NCBI GenBank assembly: GCA_903912925.1
Contig: CAIWJG010000811.1
Coordinates: 1-37,271 of the forward strand
DNA from: an uncultured Verrucomicrobia subdivision 3 bacterium
GTDB lineage: Bacteria; Verrucomicrobiota; Verrucomicrobiia; Limisphaerales; UBA8199
DNA: 37,271 nucleotides
Reading direction: 5' to 3'
Shown here: one piece after another, positions 25,547 through 35,107 of the stretch
How positions within the stretch are numbered: position 1 is the first letter of the stretch
Layout: every line of letters begins with the position of its first letter
Made by a program: the position numbers and the translations under genes
The notes under the pieces: generated by a model
The model's input: the letters and a program-made list of their open reading frames with translations, nothing else
Databases searched by the model: none
Told to the model about the DNA's origin: nothing

Positions 25547-28390
25547 TCAATTCTTTTCCCGCCCGGCTGCGGCGGCGGTTTGCGTCGGGAAACCACCCTG
25601 CGCAAAGGGCATTTCGTCGTCCGTATGCAACCGGTTACCCGAGGGGTCGATGAGCGTAGGGGTGACAAAAATGAGCAGGTTATTCTTGCTGGTCTGCTTG
25701 GATTCACTCCGGAAGAACCGGCCCACGAGCGGGAGGTCGCCGAGCATCGGGACCTGGTCTTTGATGGTGGTGACGGTTTCGGCGAGCATCCCGCCGAGGA
25801 CGACGGTCTGGCCGTCCCAAACATTGACCGCGGAAACGACCTGGCGCACCCGGAACAGCGGGAGGACCACGGGAACCATAACCAAGCCGCCCGGAAATGC
25901 TCCTGAGGTGGACAACGCCGAGGAGTCCACGGAATTGGGATTGTCGTAACCGACGAACTCCGTCAAGGTCGGGATCACGGTCATGTTGATGGTGAAGCCA
26001 TCCGAGAGCACGCAAGGAATGACGTCCAGCGTGGGCCCCAACTCCATCTGCTCGGGCATGGGATAGACAAAGGTAGCGGTTGGAGCTTGAACGGAGGTGC
26101 CACTGCCGACCGACGCGCCGGTGGCGCCGGTGTTCTGGCTGAAATTATAGGCGGTGATGATGGTCTTGACCTGGGTAGCCTTCATCTGCGCCTGCCGGCC
26201 ACTTTGGGTGGTGACCTCGGGCTGAGCCAGAAGTTCAGCCCCTTGCCGCTGCTGCAAGGCCTTAATCACCAGGCGGAATTGCGGATCCGTCAGGATGCCG
26301 GTGAGAGTGAAAAGCGTGGTGGAGGGATTGCGCAAGCCAGAGGTTAAGATTTGGTCCGTGCTGCTCGGCGCGGTGGCCGTGCCGGCGGCAACATTGCCGG
26401 GAAAGACTGTAGAGGGAGGATTCTTACCAGACAATGAAGGGGCCGAGCCGCCCTGCCCCCCAATCGTCCCATTGTTCATCAACACATTGCCCAGGTACCA
26501 GTCAAAGCCCAGCGCTTTGTTATCATCCTGGGAAACCTCGACGATCTTGGACTTGATATTGACCTGGGGCGGAACAACGTTGAGGATTTGAATGGCCGCC
26601 TCAATGATATCCAGGTCCTGAATGGTGGCTCGGACCAGGAGCACCCCTTGACGATCGTTAAAGAAGACGGCCTTGCCGGGATTCTTTATCGGATCAAGGT
26701 CAACCCCCAAGGCAACGAAGTAGTTGACGGCGGCCTGCGAGACCTGGGTCTCGTTATCCACCTGGGTAATGTGTTTCAAACCGCCGCCGCTGCTGCCGCC
26801 GGTGGCACCGCCTGCGCCGCCTGCGCCGCCTGCGCCGCCCATACCGCCACCCATACCGCCGCCCATGCCGCCGCCCATGCCGCCGCCCATGCCGCCGCCC
26901 ATCCCCATACCCCCCCCAGCGACACTCACGCGGGCAACCATTGCACCTACCCCGCCGCCCATACCGCCGCCCATACCGCCGCCCTGGCCGCCGCCTTGGC
27001 CGCCACCGCCCATACCACCGCCGCCACCGCCCATACCGCCGCCGCCGCCACCCATACCGCCGCCGCCACCGCCCATACCGCCGCCGCCACCGCCACTGCT
27101 GCTATTACCCACGTTATAGGAGCCTCCGAAACTCATCGCCCCTACGTTTTGCAGGCCCTGATAGAAGGTGTTGGGATCAACCTTAAAGGTGCGAATGTAG
27201 AGGGGGGTCGCCTCGCGCGCCTTCAATGAGAACACCACGGCGTAATCCTCGACCGAATACTTAATCGGTTTATCGGCTACTTTCACGATCGCATCCAACA
27301 CGTCCGCCAAGCGGATGTCATTGAGCGCCGGGTTGATCTTGATGGAGATGGAGCTCATATCCACCTGCTCCACGGGAGCGGCCGGAATCGGCTGGCCGTC
27401 CGGACCAAGCGACGGCAGGCCGGGAATGGTGGGGCCAGCGCTGTCGATGTTCTGGTTGACGAGAAAATTGATGCCGCGCTTTTCCGGGTCGCGCTTTTTG
27501 GCTTCGTCGTTTAGACTGATGATGACCTCGCCCAAGGGCAATCCGTCATACTTGATGGTGTCGAGGTGGATGCGATCCAGCTTGGCGATGATACTCTGGC
27601 GGCCCTGGCCGGTGAATACGAGGTTGGTGCGGGCGTAGGGATTCGGCACGGGCAAAAGGTCGCGGGTGATCGGGGTGGCCCAAGCCTGCTCGACGGCGCG
27701 GACGTCTTGCCGCATGGTCACCTCGTGCAATTTTGATGCCCGCACGAATTTGGCCTCCGAAACGAGGTTAAGATAATAGAGGGCAGCTTCATTGTGCGGG
27801 TCCTGCTTGAGGGCCGCCTTGAGCTTGGCGTCGGCTTCGTCCAACTTGTCCATTTCGAACAGCAGCTTTCCGTCGTGCACCAGCGTGCTGGCCTTGACTT
27901 TCTCTTCCATGACCGCCGGCACCTGGCTCCGGACATCTTCGCTGGGGATCCGGCCGCGCTGCTCGGCGAGCAGTTTTTCGTTGCCGGTTTTGAATTCAAT
28001 GGCCGCCGCATTGGTGGGATCAACGCGCAGCCCGTCATCGATTTGCGTCCGGGCCTCTTTATAGTCGCCCCGGCGCTGCGCGGCGCGGGCCAACTCGAGC
28101 CGCACCGCGCCCAGGCCGGCTACGGTCTGGTCGCGCTCGGCGTCCACCCCGGACCCGATCTTCTGCACCAGCTCCCAGGAGTCATCGTAGAGTTTGGCCG
28201 CCGAGGGGAGCGCGTGGCGCTCTTGCGCAGCGCGGGCGTCCGCCAGTTTCTGCCGCAGGGCAATGCGGTTGGCCTGGCGATAAACGGCCTCGTTAACGGC
28301 GGTCTCTTGCGGTGGGGTCTGGGCCGGGGCCGCCGAAGCGGCGGCGAGCAAAGCGATCAGGGCGAGCGAGAGGGTGGCTGCTTTCATCAT
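25547..28390 (-). CDS. Amuc_1098-family secretin, type IV pilus or type II secretion-like
   Basis: This 947-residue outer-membrane secretin would form the multimeric channel of a pilus-like or type II secretion-like machine. After a signal peptide (MMKAATLSLALIALLAAA), residues about 30-215 form a TPR-like helical region, including LDEADAKLKAALKQDPHNEAALYYL. Secretin N-domains follow at about 285-425. Residues about 432-536 are almost pure Gly and Met. Another N-domain (VRATIQDLDIIEAAIQIL) and the secretin core (about 697-920) come next. The core carries the family signature: VLGGMLAET, DQVPMLGDLPLVGRFF and NNLLIFVTPTLIDP. I use ATG 28390; ATG 28387 is as good, and a longer TTG start would overlap the upstream stop. 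It is the last of four clustered genes, 35 bases after the Amuc_1099-like gene. The TPR plus secretin layout and gene order match the Akkermansia Amuc_1098 locus as I recall it. Confidence 0.93.
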   Translation of the reverse strand: MMKAATLSLALIALLAAASAAPAQTPPQETAVNEAVYRQANRIALRQKLADARAAQERHALPSAAKLYDDSWELVQKIGSGVDAERDQTVAGLGAVRLELARAAQRRGDYKEARTQIDDGLRVDPTNAAAIEFKTGNEKLLAEQRGRIPSEDVRSQVPAVMEEKVKASTLVHDGKLLFEMDKLDEADAKLKAALKQDPHNEAALYYLNLVSEAKFVRASKLHEVTMRQDVRAVEQAWATPITRDLLPVPNPYARTNLVFTGQGRQSIIAKLDRIHLDTIKYDGLPLGEVIISLNDEAKKRDPEKRGINFLVNQNIDSAGPTIPGLPSLGPDGQPIPAAPVEQVDMSSISIKINPALNDIRLADVLDAIVKVADKPIKYSVEDYAVVFSLKAREATPLYIRTFKVDPNTFYQGLQNVGAMSFGGSYNVGNSSSGGGGGGMGGGGGGMGGGGGGMGGGGGGMGGGGQGGGQGGGMGGGMGGGVGAMVARVSVAGGGMGMGGGMGGGMGGGMGGGMGGGMGGAGGAGGAGGATGGSSGGGLKHITQVDNETQVSQAAVNYFVALGVDLDPIKNPGKAVFFNDRQGVLLVRATIQDLDIIEAAIQILNVVPPQVNIKSKIVEVSQDDNKALGFDWYLGNVLMNNGTIGGQGGSAPSLSGKNPPSTVFPGNVAAGTATAPSSTDQILTSGLRNPSTTLFTLTGILTDPQFRLVIKALQQRQGAELLAQPEVTTQSGRQAQMKATQVKTIITAYNFSQNTGATGASVGSGTSVQAPTATFVYPMPEQMELGPTLDVIPCVLSDGFTINMTVIPTLTEFVGYDNPNSVDSSALSTSGAFPGGLVMVPVVLPLFRVRQVVSAVNVWDGQTVVLGGMLAETVTTIKDQVPMLGDLPLVGRFFRSESKQTSKNNLLIFVTPTLIDPSGNRLHTDDEMPFAQGGFPTQTAAAAGREKN
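26781..27094 (-). repeat. Low-complexity Gly/Met tract within the secretin gene
   Basis: About 104 codons encode GGGGGGM units and then GGGM units. Short interruptions read QGGGQGGG and AMVARVSVAG, and the tract ends in GGAGGAGGA. On the plus strand the DNA is a run of CCGCCGCCCAT-type units. Such codon-level repetition is prone to length change by slippage. The tract lies between two secretin N-domains, so length changes would alter a flexible periplasmic linker, not the barrel. Confidence 0.9.
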
Positions 28391-28425
28391 GGTTAGGATT
28401 GCGTTTGGGAAAAGTCTGGCGCAGT

Positions 28426-29232
28426 TCAAGGGGCGGCACCGGCACGGTACTTAATGGTCCATTTCTTTTGGTTCGATTTAGCGGACAATACAACTTCGTT
28501 CTCGGTGATGGCAACGATATTGTAATCCTCGCCGTTGAAAGCGAGCGACGCGCCGACGCGGCGGTTGGTCCAGGTCTTGGCCTCCGGCGCGTACTTCATA
28601 TCGACCACGTAGCCATCAACGCGCCGGAAGGGCTGGTCTTTGGCCACCGTCGCGCGCTGCGCCGTGTCGTTCAATTCCAGCACGACCGTGGCGTTGGTCG
28701 GGTCGTCGGGCGCCGTTTTGACCTCACGCAGGGTGAAGGTGTCGTTCTTGGTATTGAGCGAACAGTACTTCTGCGTCTTGCTCCGGTCGCGTGGATTCAC
28801 GGCGGCTTCCTTCTCGATGCCGATAACGTAGCGCGGCCCGGCCTCCAGGAGGGTGACCGAATCGAGCGTGAGCTTGAGGTGCAAGGGGACCATCTTGGTG
28901 ATCGTCACCGCGTTAGGACCAATATTAGTGACGTCCACTTTGATGAGATGACCATCAGCCGCCTTCTGCCAAGGCATCGGATTGAAGAGTTTGTTGGGGG
29001 CGGAGAGATCGATCGTGGCGGGCGCGGCCGCCCGCTTGAGCACGGTGTCCGGCAGGGTGAGGTCCAAATTGGTCAGCGGTTTGACTTTGAGGTGAATGAG
29101 GCGATTACGCATGTCCTCCAGCGTCTGCTTTTCACTGGTGATCTTGTAAGGCAGAAAGCCGACCGCCACGGCCAAGCCCAGGAGCACGACGCCGAGCAGG
29201 ACCTTTTCGTAGTTTTTCTTGAGAAAATCCAT
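28426..29232 (-). CDS. Amuc_1099-family pilus-like system protein
   Basis: This 268-residue protein has a short cytoplasmic start (MDFLKKNYEK), one membrane anchor (about residues 11-29, VLLGVVLLGLAVAVGFLPY) and a periplasmic part. The latter has two beta-rich segments: about 85-175, with LKLTLDSVTLLEAGPRYVIGI, and about 200-265, with VGASLAFNGEDYNIVAITENEVVLS. The second looks like the small beta domain that inner-membrane partners such as PilP or GspC use to contact the secretin. The assignment rests on position as well as sequence: it lies between an Amuc_1100-like gene (2 bases apart) and the secretin, as in Akkermansia. It probably links the inner-membrane platform to the secretin; that role is inferred. 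Confidence 0.8.
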   Translation of the reverse strand: MDFLKKNYEKVLLGVVLLGLAVAVGFLPYKITSEKQTLEDMRNRLIHLKVKPLTNLDLTLPDTVLKRAAAPATIDLSAPNKLFNPMPWQKAADGHLIKVDVTNIGPNAVTITKMVPLHLKLTLDSVTLLEAGPRYVIGIEKEAAVNPRDRSKTQKYCSLNTKNDTFTLREVKTAPDDPTNATVVLELNDTAQRATVAKDQPFRRVDGYVVDMKYAPEAKTWTNRRVGASLAFNGEDYNIVAITENEVVLSAKSNQKKWTIKYRAGAAP

Positions 29233-29234
29233 CT

Positions 29235-30323
29235 TTACTTGGAAGCGGCCGGTTTCACTGCAATGAGCATCAGGGTGACTTTCAACTGTTTCTCGTCCAG
29301 ACTGATCGGCAGGCCGCCGCGGTTGGCCGACGCCGACGCTGCGGGCGCCACTGGCGGGACATACGCCGGGGCAACAGGCGAGGGCCCGCCGCGATTACCG
29401 TAGCGCTCGGAAAATGCCGACCCCGGCGCCCCCCGGCCCCGCATACCGTAGCGCTCGGCCAATCTCGCCTCCACGGAGGGGGCCATGGCCGGAGCAGGCG
29501 CGAGCGGGGCATAGGGAGTAGCGGCGGTGGACGCAAATGCTTCGGCGCCCGCGGCCGCCGCCGGCGCCGACTCGACGTTGATGGTCTTGACCAGCAAACC
29601 GCAGGGAGAGGCGGAAAAGCCGGCCAGCACGGAAGCCAGCTCAGAACTGAAGCAGCGGAAGGTCACTTCATAAGGCGACAGCACGGCCAATTCATTCGTC
29701 ACGGTCTTCTCCGTTAGATAATCGGTTTGCGGCCCCTTAAAATCGTCATCGGAGACCCGTTCGCGCCGGATATTGTCCAGCGAGTTAACCTTGGCCTGGA
29801 CCAGCACATTGCAGATGCCCTTGACCTCAGCCAGTTGCACAGAGAGGGGGGCGAGGCTGCCGGGGGCGTAGGCGAGGCTCTTGCTTTGGGCGGCGAACGA
29901 AAAACAATACGGCTGGCCAGTCGAATCCTTGGGCGGCAGAGTTACGCTCGCTTTGGTGGCGTCGCGCTGCATCTGGTCCAGGGTTCGGCTCAGGGCGGAG
30001 CTGAATTCCTGGGGGGTCAACTTGCCGGATTCCGGGACGGGGATGGGGGGGCAAAGTTGAAAATACTGGCGAGCTTTCCCGATATAGGCACGCATCTCCT
30101 TCTGCTGCTCCTTGGCGGCTTGAATGTTGTTGACCTGGTCGGACCCCGGATGCGGGTTCTGATCATTCAAGCGCTTAAGCTCGACGTATTGTTCGTCAAG
30201 CTTGCCGAGGAATTCGTTATTGAGTTGCCACTTGGAATAGAGGTACCAGCCGGCCAGGCCCATCAGCGCCAACGCCACCAGGCTCCCGATCAGAAAGTAC
30301 AAATTGCGCTTTATCCAGTCCAT
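29235..30323 (-). CDS. Amuc_1100-family pilus-like protein
   Basis: This 362-residue protein starts MDWIKRNLYFLIGSLVALAL, a single N-terminal membrane anchor followed by a coiled-coil-like helix (LDEQYVELKRLND...). The periplasmic part has two alpha/beta segments: about 105-245, with QEFSSALSRTLDQMQRDATK and LVQAKVNSLDNIRRERV, and about 245-280, with YEVTFRCFSSELASVLAGF. A flexible Ala/Pro/Gly linker with two ERYG(M/N)RG-like motifs precedes a last strand, LKVTLMLIAVKP. The same layout is known for Akkermansia Amuc_1100 (317 residues), a membrane-associated protein noted for effects on host signalling. Five Cys residues are scattered through the periplasmic part. The ATG at 30323 lies 1 base past the PilM-like stop; a longer upstream frame would overlap that gene and spoil the anchor. 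A PilO-like platform role is inferred, and no host interaction should be assumed. Confidence 0.85.
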   Translation of the reverse strand: MDWIKRNLYFLIGSLVALALMGLAGWYLYSKWQLNNEFLGKLDEQYVELKRLNDQNPHPGSDQVNNIQAAKEQQKEMRAYIGKARQYFQLCPPIPVPESGKLTPQEFSSALSRTLDQMQRDATKASVTLPPKDSTGQPYCFSFAAQSKSLAYAPGSLAPLSVQLAEVKGICNVLVQAKVNSLDNIRRERVSDDDFKGPQTDYLTEKTVTNELAVLSPYEVTFRCFSSELASVLAGFSASPCGLLVKTINVESAPAAAAGAEAFASTAATPYAPLAPAPAMAPSVEARLAERYGMRGRGAPGSAFSERYGNRGGPSPVAPAYVPPVAPAASASANRGGLPISLDEKQLKVTLMLIAVKPAASK

Positions 30324-30324
30324 A

Positions 30325-32289
30325 CTACAATTTGAGCGGGTGTTTGAGCCGGGCGACGATGCTGAAGGTGAACGTTCCGCTCTGATCATCGTTCACCACC
30401 TCGCTGGTAGTGTGCGTCTCCTGCGGGTCCGGGTCAAAGAAGGGACTGTTTTGCAGTTCTTGCAGCACGGAATAGGCGATGCCCTTGTCCGCATCCGCCT
30501 GACCGGAAGTGTTCTTCAAGCTGACGGCGCGGAAGGTCATGGTGAGCGTGGCAATTTCTTTCGCGTCGCCCTTGGGCTTGCGGGAGCCCGTCGCGGCGGC
30601 GGGGGCGGCGGCATCCCCCTCGGCGGCAGGCGGTTGTTCGGCGGCGGGCGGTCCGGGAGGTGGCCCACCACGCCCCGGCATTCCTCCCCGCCCTTCGAGA
30701 CCATAGCGCGCGCCATAACGTTCGCGGAATCTCTGCGCCGCCATAGGGTCCATGGACGGCATGGCTGGCGCGCCTGAAGCAGCGCCCGCGTCCATCCCCG
30801 GGGTTCCATCACCTTCCGCCCGCGGAGCGGCCGTGAGCAATTGTTCGATCCATACCCCGGCATCCGTGCGCAGCTTCCCCTTGGTGGTCTGTTCCACCTG
30901 GATCAGCAACCGGCGCAGTTCGCCCAGGACGTCCACCCAGTAGAATCGGTCGCCCATCCAAGTGACTACTTGAGCGACTTCGTCCTTGGTCTTCTTCAAA
31001 CTGCTGTGGGCGGTCTTGAACTGGACTTCCTTCGCCTTTTCCGGCTCGACATCCTTTATCACCGTCGCCAACACGTCGGTCTTGACCACGGCCAGCTTGT
31101 CAAACAGGAAGGCCATCGCCGCCACGACCGCCACGAGGCTGAACACGGTGGCGATGAAATAGGGCTTCTTCTGGTTGAAGCGCTGCCAGCGGAGGGTGGT
31201 CGCCGGCATCAAATTCAACTCGACCGGGCAATGCGCCAGGTTGCGCAGCCCCAGGCCGACCACCTCGCCGAGCGAATGGGCCACCCGCGCCAGCTCTTCC
31301 AGGTTGATCGCGGGGTCAAGCTGAACATTTCGCAGCGGGTTGAAGTACTCGACCGGCACGTTCAGCTTCTCGGCAAAGAACTGCGCCGTGTAGGGCATCA
31401 CCGACGCGCCGCCGGACAGGAACAACCGCTGCGGCGCCGAGCCGCCCTGCTGTCCGCGGTAGAACTGCATGGTCTGGTTAACCTGGATGTGCAGCCGGGT
31501 CATGAACTGCCGGGCGATCTTCGAAATAGCCGCCTGATGCTGGTTCTCTGGTTCTTCGTAGGCGCCGCCCAAGCTGACAAATCCTTCTTCGATCTTGAGC
31601 TTCTCCGCCGCGTCGAACTTCAGCTTGGATTCATTGGCGAAGTCCTGCGTGATCGAGTTGGCACCGAGGTTGATGCTGCGGGAGAAAACCTTGCCCTTCT
31701 CGAAGAACAGCAAGTTGCTGGTCTTGGCGCCGATGTCCAGCAACATCGTGCAATCTTCCAGATCGCCGTAGTTGTAGCGGAACGCGTTGCACAGGGCGGC
31801 CGGGGAGACATCGGTCAGTTGCAGGCGCAGCCCGCTGCTCTCCGTCACGCGGAACAAACCTTCAACAATGTCGGCTTTGATGGCGACCAGCAGCACTTCC
31901 AGTTCGCCCCCGGCCGTCGAGCCCAGAATCTGGTAGCTCCACACGACTTCCTCCAGCGGGAACGGCACGTTCTGCTGCGCCTCATACTGGATGATCTGCG
32001 TCACTTTGCCCGCATCCACCGGCGGGAGCTTGACGAATTTGGAGAAGACGTGGAAACCCGGCGCGCACACATTAACATTCCTGGCCTTAACACCCTTTTC
32101 CGCCAGGAGCTGTTGGAGCGCTTTGAGAACCGTCGCTTCGCGCGTGGCTTCCTGCGCGCCTTCGGCGCCGAGCGACTTGAGCGCGTACTGCTTCAAACGC
32201 AAGCCGCCAGCTTCATTGACCTCGAACTCCGCCAGCTTGAGGCTGCCGGCTCCGAAATCAATCGCGAGAAATGACTTTGTGTTCAGCAT
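30325..32289 (-). CDS. Amuc_1101-family PilM-like ATPase fused to a PilN-like part
   Basis: The protein has 654 residues. Residues 1 to about 350 form an actin/FtsA-like PilM domain: FLAIDFGAGSLKLAEF at the N-terminal phosphate loop, LLDIGAKTSNLLFF near 185, and LFLSGGASVMPYTAQFF near 285. A membrane helix follows (about 375-396, FIATVFSLVAVVAAMAFLFD). Beyond it is a helical periplasmic segment, a Pro/Gly-rich linker with RFRERYGARYGLEGRGG near 516-532, and a final alpha/beta segment (IATLTMTFRAVSL) as in PilN or GspL. Canonical PilM is a soluble protein of about 350 residues that binds the tail of separate PilN; here both seem to be in one chain. The gene leads the pilus-like cluster, with the next start 1 base after its stop, and a candidate promoter lies upstream. 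It would sit at the cytoplasmic side of the inner membrane. Confidence 0.9.
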   Translation of the reverse strand: MLNTKSFLAIDFGAGSLKLAEFEVNEAGGLRLKQYALKSLGAEGAQEATREATVLKALQQLLAEKGVKARNVNVCAPGFHVFSKFVKLPPVDAGKVTQIIQYEAQQNVPFPLEEVVWSYQILGSTAGGELEVLLVAIKADIVEGLFRVTESSGLRLQLTDVSPAALCNAFRYNYGDLEDCTMLLDIGAKTSNLLFFEKGKVFSRSINLGANSITQDFANESKLKFDAAEKLKIEEGFVSLGGAYEEPENQHQAAISKIARQFMTRLHIQVNQTMQFYRGQQGGSAPQRLFLSGGASVMPYTAQFFAEKLNVPVEYFNPLRNVQLDPAINLEELARVAHSLGEVVGLGLRNLAHCPVELNLMPATTLRWQRFNQKKPYFIATVFSLVAVVAAMAFLFDKLAVVKTDVLATVIKDVEPEKAKEVQFKTAHSSLKKTKDEVAQVVTWMGDRFYWVDVLGELRRLLIQVEQTTKGKLRTDAGVWIEQLLTAAPRAEGDGTPGMDAGAASGAPAMPSMDPMAAQRFRERYGARYGLEGRGGMPGRGGPPPGPPAAEQPPAAEGDAAAPAAATGSRKPKGDAKEIATLTMTFRAVSLKNTSGQADADKGIAYSVLQELQNSPFFDPDPQETHTTSEVVNDDQSGTFTFSIVARLKHPLKL

Positions 32290-32364
32290 TTAACTATGGT
32301 GGCTTACCAAGCCGACAAAAATCTTTGCGCCCGCGTTGGGTTATCCGACGGGCGACCGATGGTG

Positions 32365-32391
32365 ATTACAGAAAACTCCCACCCCAGTCAA
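32365..32391 (-). promoter_or_regulatory. Candidate promoter for the pilus-like operon
   Basis: On the minus strand TTGACT (32391-32386) and TGTAAT (32370-32365) match the sigma-70 boxes at 5 of 6 positions each. The 15-base spacer is shorter than ideal. The leader to the ATG at 32289 would be about 70 bases and contains a small GGCTT/AAGCC hairpin (32301-32313). No clear Shine-Dalgarno sequence precedes the start. The -35 box sits beside the octamer repeats described next to it. Confidence 0.35.
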
Positions 32392-32396
32392 ATGGA

Positions 32397-32511
32397 AAAT
32401 GCTGAAATGCTGAAATGCTGAAACCCAAACCATGCCCCCACCCATTCCAATTTCAGCATTTCCCTTTCTCTCCCTGGCCTTTGCGTCTTTGCCGCTTGGC
32501 GTCTTTGCGTT
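32397..32511. repeat. Octamer arrays in the 402-base gap upstream of the pilus-like operon
   Basis: GCTGAAAT is repeated three times (32401-32424, the last unit ending in C). AAATGCTGAAAT (32397-32408) pairs perfectly with ATTTCAGCATTT (32450-32461), so the array can fold back. A second array has four 8-bp units, TTTGCGTC, TTTGCCGC, TTGGCGTC and TTTGCGTT (32480-32511). The 402 bases between the decarboxylase gene and the PilM-like gene hold no gene that I can support; the one open frame there is only a translation of the repeats. Confidence 0.8.
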
Positions 32512-32691
32512 AACTGCCGTTTTTAGCATGATCAATCTGGATTCTTTAACAGGAACCGTGCCAACGCGTCTTATGGGGGATTTCCAGCACCGGCAGGGAA
32601 TGGCGGGGTGAACTTCACGCAAAACGCGTGCGACGCGCGCATCCGGCGGCGGGCAGCCAGAATCCCCACGCACGGGCGTTTGGGTGGCAGC

Positions 32692-33657
<966 letters not shown>

Positions 33658-33709
33658 AAATGCCGTTAAATCAGACTTGGGGATGCGCGTCTCAATGAGC
33701 CCTGCCGCC

Positions 33710-35107
33710 CTATTTGGCGCCGGTGCCGGCGAGGACAGCCGGCAGGGTGCGCCAGAGAATCCAGATGTCCAGCCAAAGCGACCAAGTGTCAATGTATTCC
33801 AGGTCCAGCCGCACCCAGTCCTTGAAATCGCAGACATTGTTGCGCCCGCTGACTTGCCACAGGCAGGTCAACCCCGGTTTGACGCTCAGCCGCCGCCGGT
33901 GCGCCAGGTCGTTGAACCGCTTGACTTCGTCCACCGGCAGCGGTCGCGGCCCCACCAGGCTCATCTCGCCGCGCAGGACATTGAAGAGCTGCGGCAGCTC
34001 GTCCAGGCTGTACTTGCGCAGGAACTTGCCGACGCGCGTAACGCGCGGGTCATTGGTCACTTTGAAGACCGGGCCGGTCATTTCGTTCATCGCCGCCAGC
34101 TCGTGTTTGAGCTGTTCGGCGTTGGTCACCATGGTGCGGAATTTATAAAGGGTGAAGGGCCGGCCATTGATGCCCGACCGCTGTTGCCGGAACAGCACCG
34201 GCCCGGGCGAGGTGAGCTTGACGAGCAGGGCAAGCAGCCCAAGTAACAGCCAGCCAAACAAGAGCGCCAGGAACGACCCGAGCGAATCTATCAACTGCTT
34301 GGCCACTCTCGGCCACGAGGAGTCCGGAGTCGAGCGGAAGACCAGCACCGGCCAGCCGTAAAAATCGTCAAAGCTGGTGCGCGAGATTTGAGCTTTGAAG
34401 AAATCCGCCACCAGCCAGGCCTCGACTCCCTCCAGTTCGCACGCCCGAATGGCGGCTTCGACTTGCTCAAAATATGCGTGCTTCGCACTGAGGATAACGC
34501 CATTGACAGAGTGCTCGTGCAGCATCTCCACCAGCCGCGGGACGGTCGTCTGGTTCAGATCCACCCGCGCCAGTATTTCAATTTCCGGCGCCGATTTGGA
34601 CTTCAGTTCCGCCTCCATCCGCACCGTTTCTTCGCTCGCACCGACCAGGATCACCCGCCGCCGGTATTGCTCCTGCGCCAACTTGCTGCTCACAAACCAC
34701 CAGAACACTTCTTCCTTCGTAAATACGAGCCCGAAGCTGCTCACCCCAAACCAGATGACCACCCAACGCGCAACGGGTGGAATCTGGAACAGGAACATCG
34801 TCAGAACCAGCCCAATACTGATGAAGAAGCAGCCTTTGAACAGAATCCAGGCGGTCGTGCTCCGGGGACACAACATCGGCCGCGCGTAAAACCCCTGGCC
34901 CTCCAGGATCAGCGGCGCAGCAGGGATCAAGACCAAGTACAGCGACATGTAAGTTTCGAATGGCTGAGTCCACTCCCTTAGACCAAAGAGATTAATGATG
35001 GTCGGGTTGGCCCGCAGTTCGTAAGCTAGCCAGAAGCTGAACGCGAAAAGGCAGGCATCCATCAGTTGATGGATTTGCATCCGAATCTGGCGGTCGCGGC
35101 GCAACAT
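33710..35107 (-). CDS. Polyprenyl glycosylphosphotransferase for exopolysaccharide
   Basis: This 465-residue membrane protein should transfer a sugar phosphate from a nucleotide sugar to undecaprenyl phosphate, the first step of repeat-unit assembly. The N-terminal part has four membrane helices (roughly 14-32, 50-68, 85-105 and 112-130). A cytoplasmic nucleotide-binding-like domain follows ([27 protein letters not shown]). A fifth hydrophobic segment near 275-297 leads into the bacterial sugar transferase domain: [53 protein letters not shown] and [13 protein letters not shown]. Architecture and length are those of the WbaP/WcaJ/EpsB-type enzymes. Which sugar it uses cannot be read from the sequence. 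The start at ATG 35107 has no clear Shine-Dalgarno sequence. The 353-base spacer upstream may separate its transcript from the exosortase pair. Confidence 0.95.
   Translation of the reverse strand: MLRRDRQIRMQIHQLMDACLFAFSFWLAYELRANPTIINLFGLREWTQPFETYMSLYLVLIPAAPLILEGQGFYARPMLCPRSTTAWILFKGCFFISIGLVLTMFLFQIPPVARWVVIWFGVSSFGLVFTKEEVFWWFVSSKLAQEQYRRRVILVGASEETVRMEAELKSKSAPEIEILARVDLNQTTVPRLVEMLHEHSVNGVILSAKHAYFEQVEAAIRACELEGVEAWLVADFFKAQISRTSFDDFYGWPVLVFRSTPDSSWPRVAKQLIDSLGSFLALLFGWLLLGLLALLVKLTSPGPVLFRQQRSGINGRPFTLYKFRTMVTNAEQLKHELAAMNEMTGPVFKVTNDPRVTRVGKFLRKYSLDELPQLFNVLRGEMSLVGPRPLPVDEVKRFNDLAHRRRLSVKPGLTCLWQVSGRNNVCDFKDWVRLDLEYIDTWSLWLDIWILWRTLPAVLAGTGAK

Noticed and set aside
26588-27229. 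Plus-strand Ala/His/Thr-rich or Pro-rich frames
   Set aside because: They are the complement of the Gly/Met codon repeat in the secretin gene and have no other coding signal.
30841-32274. Plus-strand open frame of 477 codons
   Set aside because: It is antisense to the PilM-like gene, which has clear family motifs across the same bases. The plus-strand product is a Gln/Arg/Leu-rich shadow.
32341-32673. Small gene in the gap before the PilM-like gene
   Set aside because: The translated product is mostly the octamer repeats read as protein, with no start signal and no resemblance to the Amuc_1102 family.
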